DNA of 64,000 nt from Acetobacter farinalis. GTDB taxonomy: Bacteria; Pseudomonadota; Alphaproteobacteria; Acetobacterales; Acetobacteraceae. The position numbers and the translations under genes are program-made. The notes below the pieces were generated by a model. It was not told the DNA's origin. It searched no databases and saw nothing but the letters and a program-made list of their open reading frames with translations. How positions within the stretch are numbered: position 1 is the first letter of the stretch; every line of letters begins with the position of its first letter. The stretch is from positions 27,260 through 91,259 of the forward strand of contig NZ_JAPIUX010000007.1 of NCBI RefSeq assembly GCF_026240015.1, given 5' to 3'. This document shows positions 62,123-64,000 of this stretch, in pieces.

Positions 62123-62992
62123 TCAGGCACGAATACCGCCAAAACGACCATTCCTGAAATCCTCAATGGCTTGATGAATTTCTTCTTGCGTCGTCATGAC
62201 AAAGGGGCCGTAACCCGCAATCGGTTCATTCAGCGGCTGGCCTGTCAACACCAGAAAACTGGACTCTCTGGACGCATGCAGCGTGACCTGCCCTCCCTCC
62301 AGCCCCAGCAACGCAAACTGTGCGGCACCCAGTTCCTGCGTTCCGTTCAGGATGAGATGCCCTTCAAGGGAGACAATCGCCGTATTATGCCCCTCCGGGA
62401 GATCCAGCGTGACCTGCGCTCCCTCATGCAGCACACCATCCCACACGTTCAGTGGCGAAAAAATGCGGGCCGGGCCCTGTGTGCCCTGATAGTCACCGGC
62501 AATAATACGCAGGGAACCAGCATTTTTTGCAAAAGAGACTGTCGGGATACTGTCAGAAAGGAGTGTCTGATACGCGGCAGGCACGCCCTTGTCTTTTGCT
62601 GGCAGATTGACCCAGAGCTGAACCATCCGGAAGTCACCGCCTGTTTTTGCATAGGCAGGCGAGTGAAATTCTTCGTGCTGTATCCCGTTTCCGGCTGTCA
62701 TCCACTGCACATCGCCCGGGCCGATAATCCCGCCACCGCCTGAGGAATCCCGGTGTTCCACCTCACCGTCATACACGATGGTGACAGTCTCAAAGCCTTT
62801 GTGCGGATGCTCCCCCACGCCGCGGCGGGTGTCAGTTGGTTCAAACTGATGTGGCCCGGCGTAATCCAGCAGCAGAAACGGGCTGAGATGAGCCCCGAAA
62901 TTACTGTAGGAAAACAGGGAGCGCACAGGGAAACCATCCCCAACCCAGTGCCCACGATCATTCCCATACGTGCCAAGAATTTTCTTCTGCAT
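62123..62992 (-). CDS. Pirin-family cupin protein
   Basis: The product is 289 residues with AAGGAG 9 bases before the ATG at 62992. The N-terminal cupin shows SNFGAHLSPFLLLDYAGP, the metal-binding GVGEHPHKGFETVTIVYDGEVEHRDSSG and QWMTAGNGIQHEE, which together supply the His/Glu ligands. A C-terminal cupin follows. It resembles YhhW-type pirins with quercetinase-like activity, but the native substrate is unknown. It is read divergently from a LysR gene across a 116-bp gap, and regulation by that LysR is likely. Confidence 0.93.
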   Translation of the reverse strand: MQKKILGTYGNDRGHWVGDGFPVRSLFSYSNFGAHLSPFLLLDYAGPHQFEPTDTRRGVGEHPHKGFETVTIVYDGEVEHRDSSGGGGIIGPGDVQWMTAGNGIQHEEFHSPAYAKTGGDFRMVQLWVNLPAKDKGVPAAYQTLLSDSIPTVSFAKNAGSLRIIAGDYQGTQGPARIFSPLNVWDGVLHEGAQVTLDLPEGHNTAIVSLEGHLILNGTQELGAAQFALLGLEGGQVTLHASRESSFLVLTGQPLNEPIAGYGPFVMTTQEEIHQAIEDFRNGRFGGIRA

Positions 62993-63108
62993 TGTCTTCA
63001 CTCCTTCTGAAGAAGGCATCTGCGCCCTTCGCTTGATATACAATATGCTTATCGTTTATCGTCGCATGAAGAGCGCCAGATCGAACATTGCGTTCTACTG
63101 GAAGGACG

Positions 63109-63921
63109 ATGAGAGACCTCAACGACTTTAAATATTTTGTGCTGGTCGTAAAACATGGCGGATTTTCAGCGGCTGCACGCGCAACGGGCCTCCAGAAATC
63201 GCTCCTCAGCCGCCGCATCCGCCTGCTTGAAGACAGGCTTCACACACGCTTTATCCAGCGTTCCTCCCGTCACTTCAGCGTGACGGAAACCGGGCTCCGG
63301 TTCTATGAACACTGCATCGCCATGCTGGCTGAAGCTGATGCCGCCGAGCGCTCTGTCGCCCGGCTTCAGGCAGAACCCTGCGGGCAGGTCCGGCTGAGCT
63401 GCCCTGTGGCTCTTCTCACCTTTCAGTTTGGCGCTCTGCTGGCCCGCTTCATGGTGCAATATCCTGCCGTGACCCTCCAGCTTGAAAGCACGAACCGCAC
63501 CGTAGATGTGCTGAAGGAGGGGCTGGATCTCGCCATTCGTGTCCGGTTCCCGCCCATGGCCCCGTCTGACCTCGTGATGAGAACACTGGATACCAGCACC
63601 CAGTGTCTCGTGGCGGCTCCCTCTCTAGTGCCACACCCCCTGACCTCACCGGCTGATCTGCATGGGTTGCCCAGTCTGGACTTCAAAACTCACCCCGGCA
63701 CACACTGCTGGCAACTGGAAAATCAGGACGGACAAACCGCCACCGTATTCCATGACCCACGCCTGGCAACAGATGACATGGCCGTCCTGCGTGAAGCCGC
63801 CCTGATAGGCGGCGGCGTTGTGCAGCTTCCTACCATCATGGTCTGGCAGGATATCGAGGCCGGGCGTCTGGTGCAGGTGGAGGGTTCGAAAAACCCCCTG
63901 GTTTTGAGAGCTGCTCTGTGA
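63109..63921 (+). CDS. LysR-family regulator with IS-derived truncated C-terminus
   Basis: The product is 270 residues from the ATG at 63109, with GGAAGGAC upstream. The helix-turn-helix is LNDFKYFVLVVKHGGFSAAARATGLQKSLLSRRIRLLEDRLHTRFIQ. The co-inducer domain runs normally to about residue 257 (GGGVVQLPTIMVWQDIEAGRLVQV). It then changes to a short unrelated tail and stops, some 30 residues before the usual LysR end. The sequence after the break leads into an IS transposase, so the gene appears cut at its 3' end by an insertion. It may be impaired. It is divergent from pirin. Confidence 0.82.
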   Translation: MRDLNDFKYFVLVVKHGGFSAAARATGLQKSLLSRRIRLLEDRLHTRFIQRSSRHFSVTETGLRFYEHCIAMLAEADAAERSVARLQAEPCGQVRLSCPVALLTFQFGALLARFMVQYPAVTLQLESTNRTVDVLKEGLDLAIRVRFPPMAPSDLVMRTLDTSTQCLVAAPSLVPHPLTSPADLHGLPSLDFKTHPGTHCWQLENQDGQTATVFHDPRLATDDMAVLREAALIGGGVVQLPTIMVWQDIEAGRLVQVEGSKNPLVLRAAL

Positions 63922-64000
63922 TTCCATTTCCCTTGAGTTGATTGGGGGCATGGATCATGAAGCAGACTGGTTTCTTTGATGTTGAAGAGCGGCTTGCTCG
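63888..64000 (+). mobile_element. Left end of an IS5-family insertion sequence (runs off the window)
   Basis: The LysR homology ends near 63880. What follows is unrelated non-coding sequence with AGAGCTGCTCT at 63907-63917, then a transposase start at 63957. The exact left border cannot be fixed without the other end. Confidence 0.65.
63957..64000 (+). CDS. IS5-family transposase, N-terminal 14 codons
   Basis: It reads MKQTGFFDVEERLA and then leaves the window. This opening is typical of IS5-type transposases that begin MKQxxFFDxxERL. GGGGG lies upstream as the ribosome site. Confidence 0.75.
   Translation, partial: MKQTGFFDVEERLA

Overview
The window looks like a chromosomal segment of an acetic acid bacterium (Acetobacteraceae, probably Acetobacter or a close relative). 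The reasons are the GC-rich alphaproteobacterial coding style, an acetate-handling set (pta-ackA, a SatP/GPR1-type acetate transporter, a succinate-semialdehyde dehydrogenase), many TonB receptors, and IS5-family elements. The genus assignment is inference from gene content, not from a marker gene.

Layout. 1-4.9 kb: a partial allantoate amidohydrolase-type M20 hydrolase with a GntR/FCD regulator, phosphoglucomutase, and an Amj-type lipid II flippase. 4.9-10 kb: an AT-richer accessory stretch with an MHS-family transporter, an OprO/P-like porin, an unknown secreted protein and an IS5-type transposase relic. 10-15.5 kb (minus): a large autotransporter whose passenger carries pepsin-like active-site motifs, a YpfJ metalloprotease and an orphan imuA. 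15.7-18.5 kb: a small Met/His/Cys-rich membrane protein and an OprC-like copper TonB receptor, then tRNA-Gln(CTG). 18.9-31.8 kb: mostly housekeeping (ppx/gppA, rlmE, ROK kinase, tusA, the run xseB-ispA-dxs-tlyA, rlmN, argG, an FKBP lipoprotein, a cytochrome c lipoprotein, trpS). 31.9-38 kb: MliC-type inhibitor, FUSC exporter, LysR, DUF4232-like protein, PadR regulator, aquaporin. 38.26-39.31 kb: an intact IS903-group insertion sequence with a perfect 9-bp target duplication. 39.3-47.6 kb: SelT/SelW-like protein, an exonuclease/endonuclease pair, DUF885 peptidase, MFS exporter, TonB receptor. 47.7-50.9 kb: pta-ackA and a divergent TetR regulator. 51-56 kb: a second metal-uptake locus with two more small Met/His/Cys-rich proteins, a Sco copper chaperone, a TonB siderophore-type receptor and a Tat-exported isonitrile hydratase-like protein. 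56.7-64 kb: SSADH, SatP, a phosphoesterase, FMN reductase, pirin, and a LysR gene whose 3' end is cut by an IS that runs off the window.

The most interesting material is (i) the pepsin-like autotransporter, with DTGS, YGDG flap and DSGT motifs; (ii) a recurrent pairing of a small CxxCPLLHL membrane protein with a TonB receptor, at 15.7-18.4 kb and 52.3-55.1 kb, with Sco nearby; and (iii) a predicted periplasmic isonitrile hydratase directly coupled to a TonB receptor, which suggests uptake and processing of an isonitrile metallophore. All functional statements come from reading motifs and remembered family sequences. No search was run.
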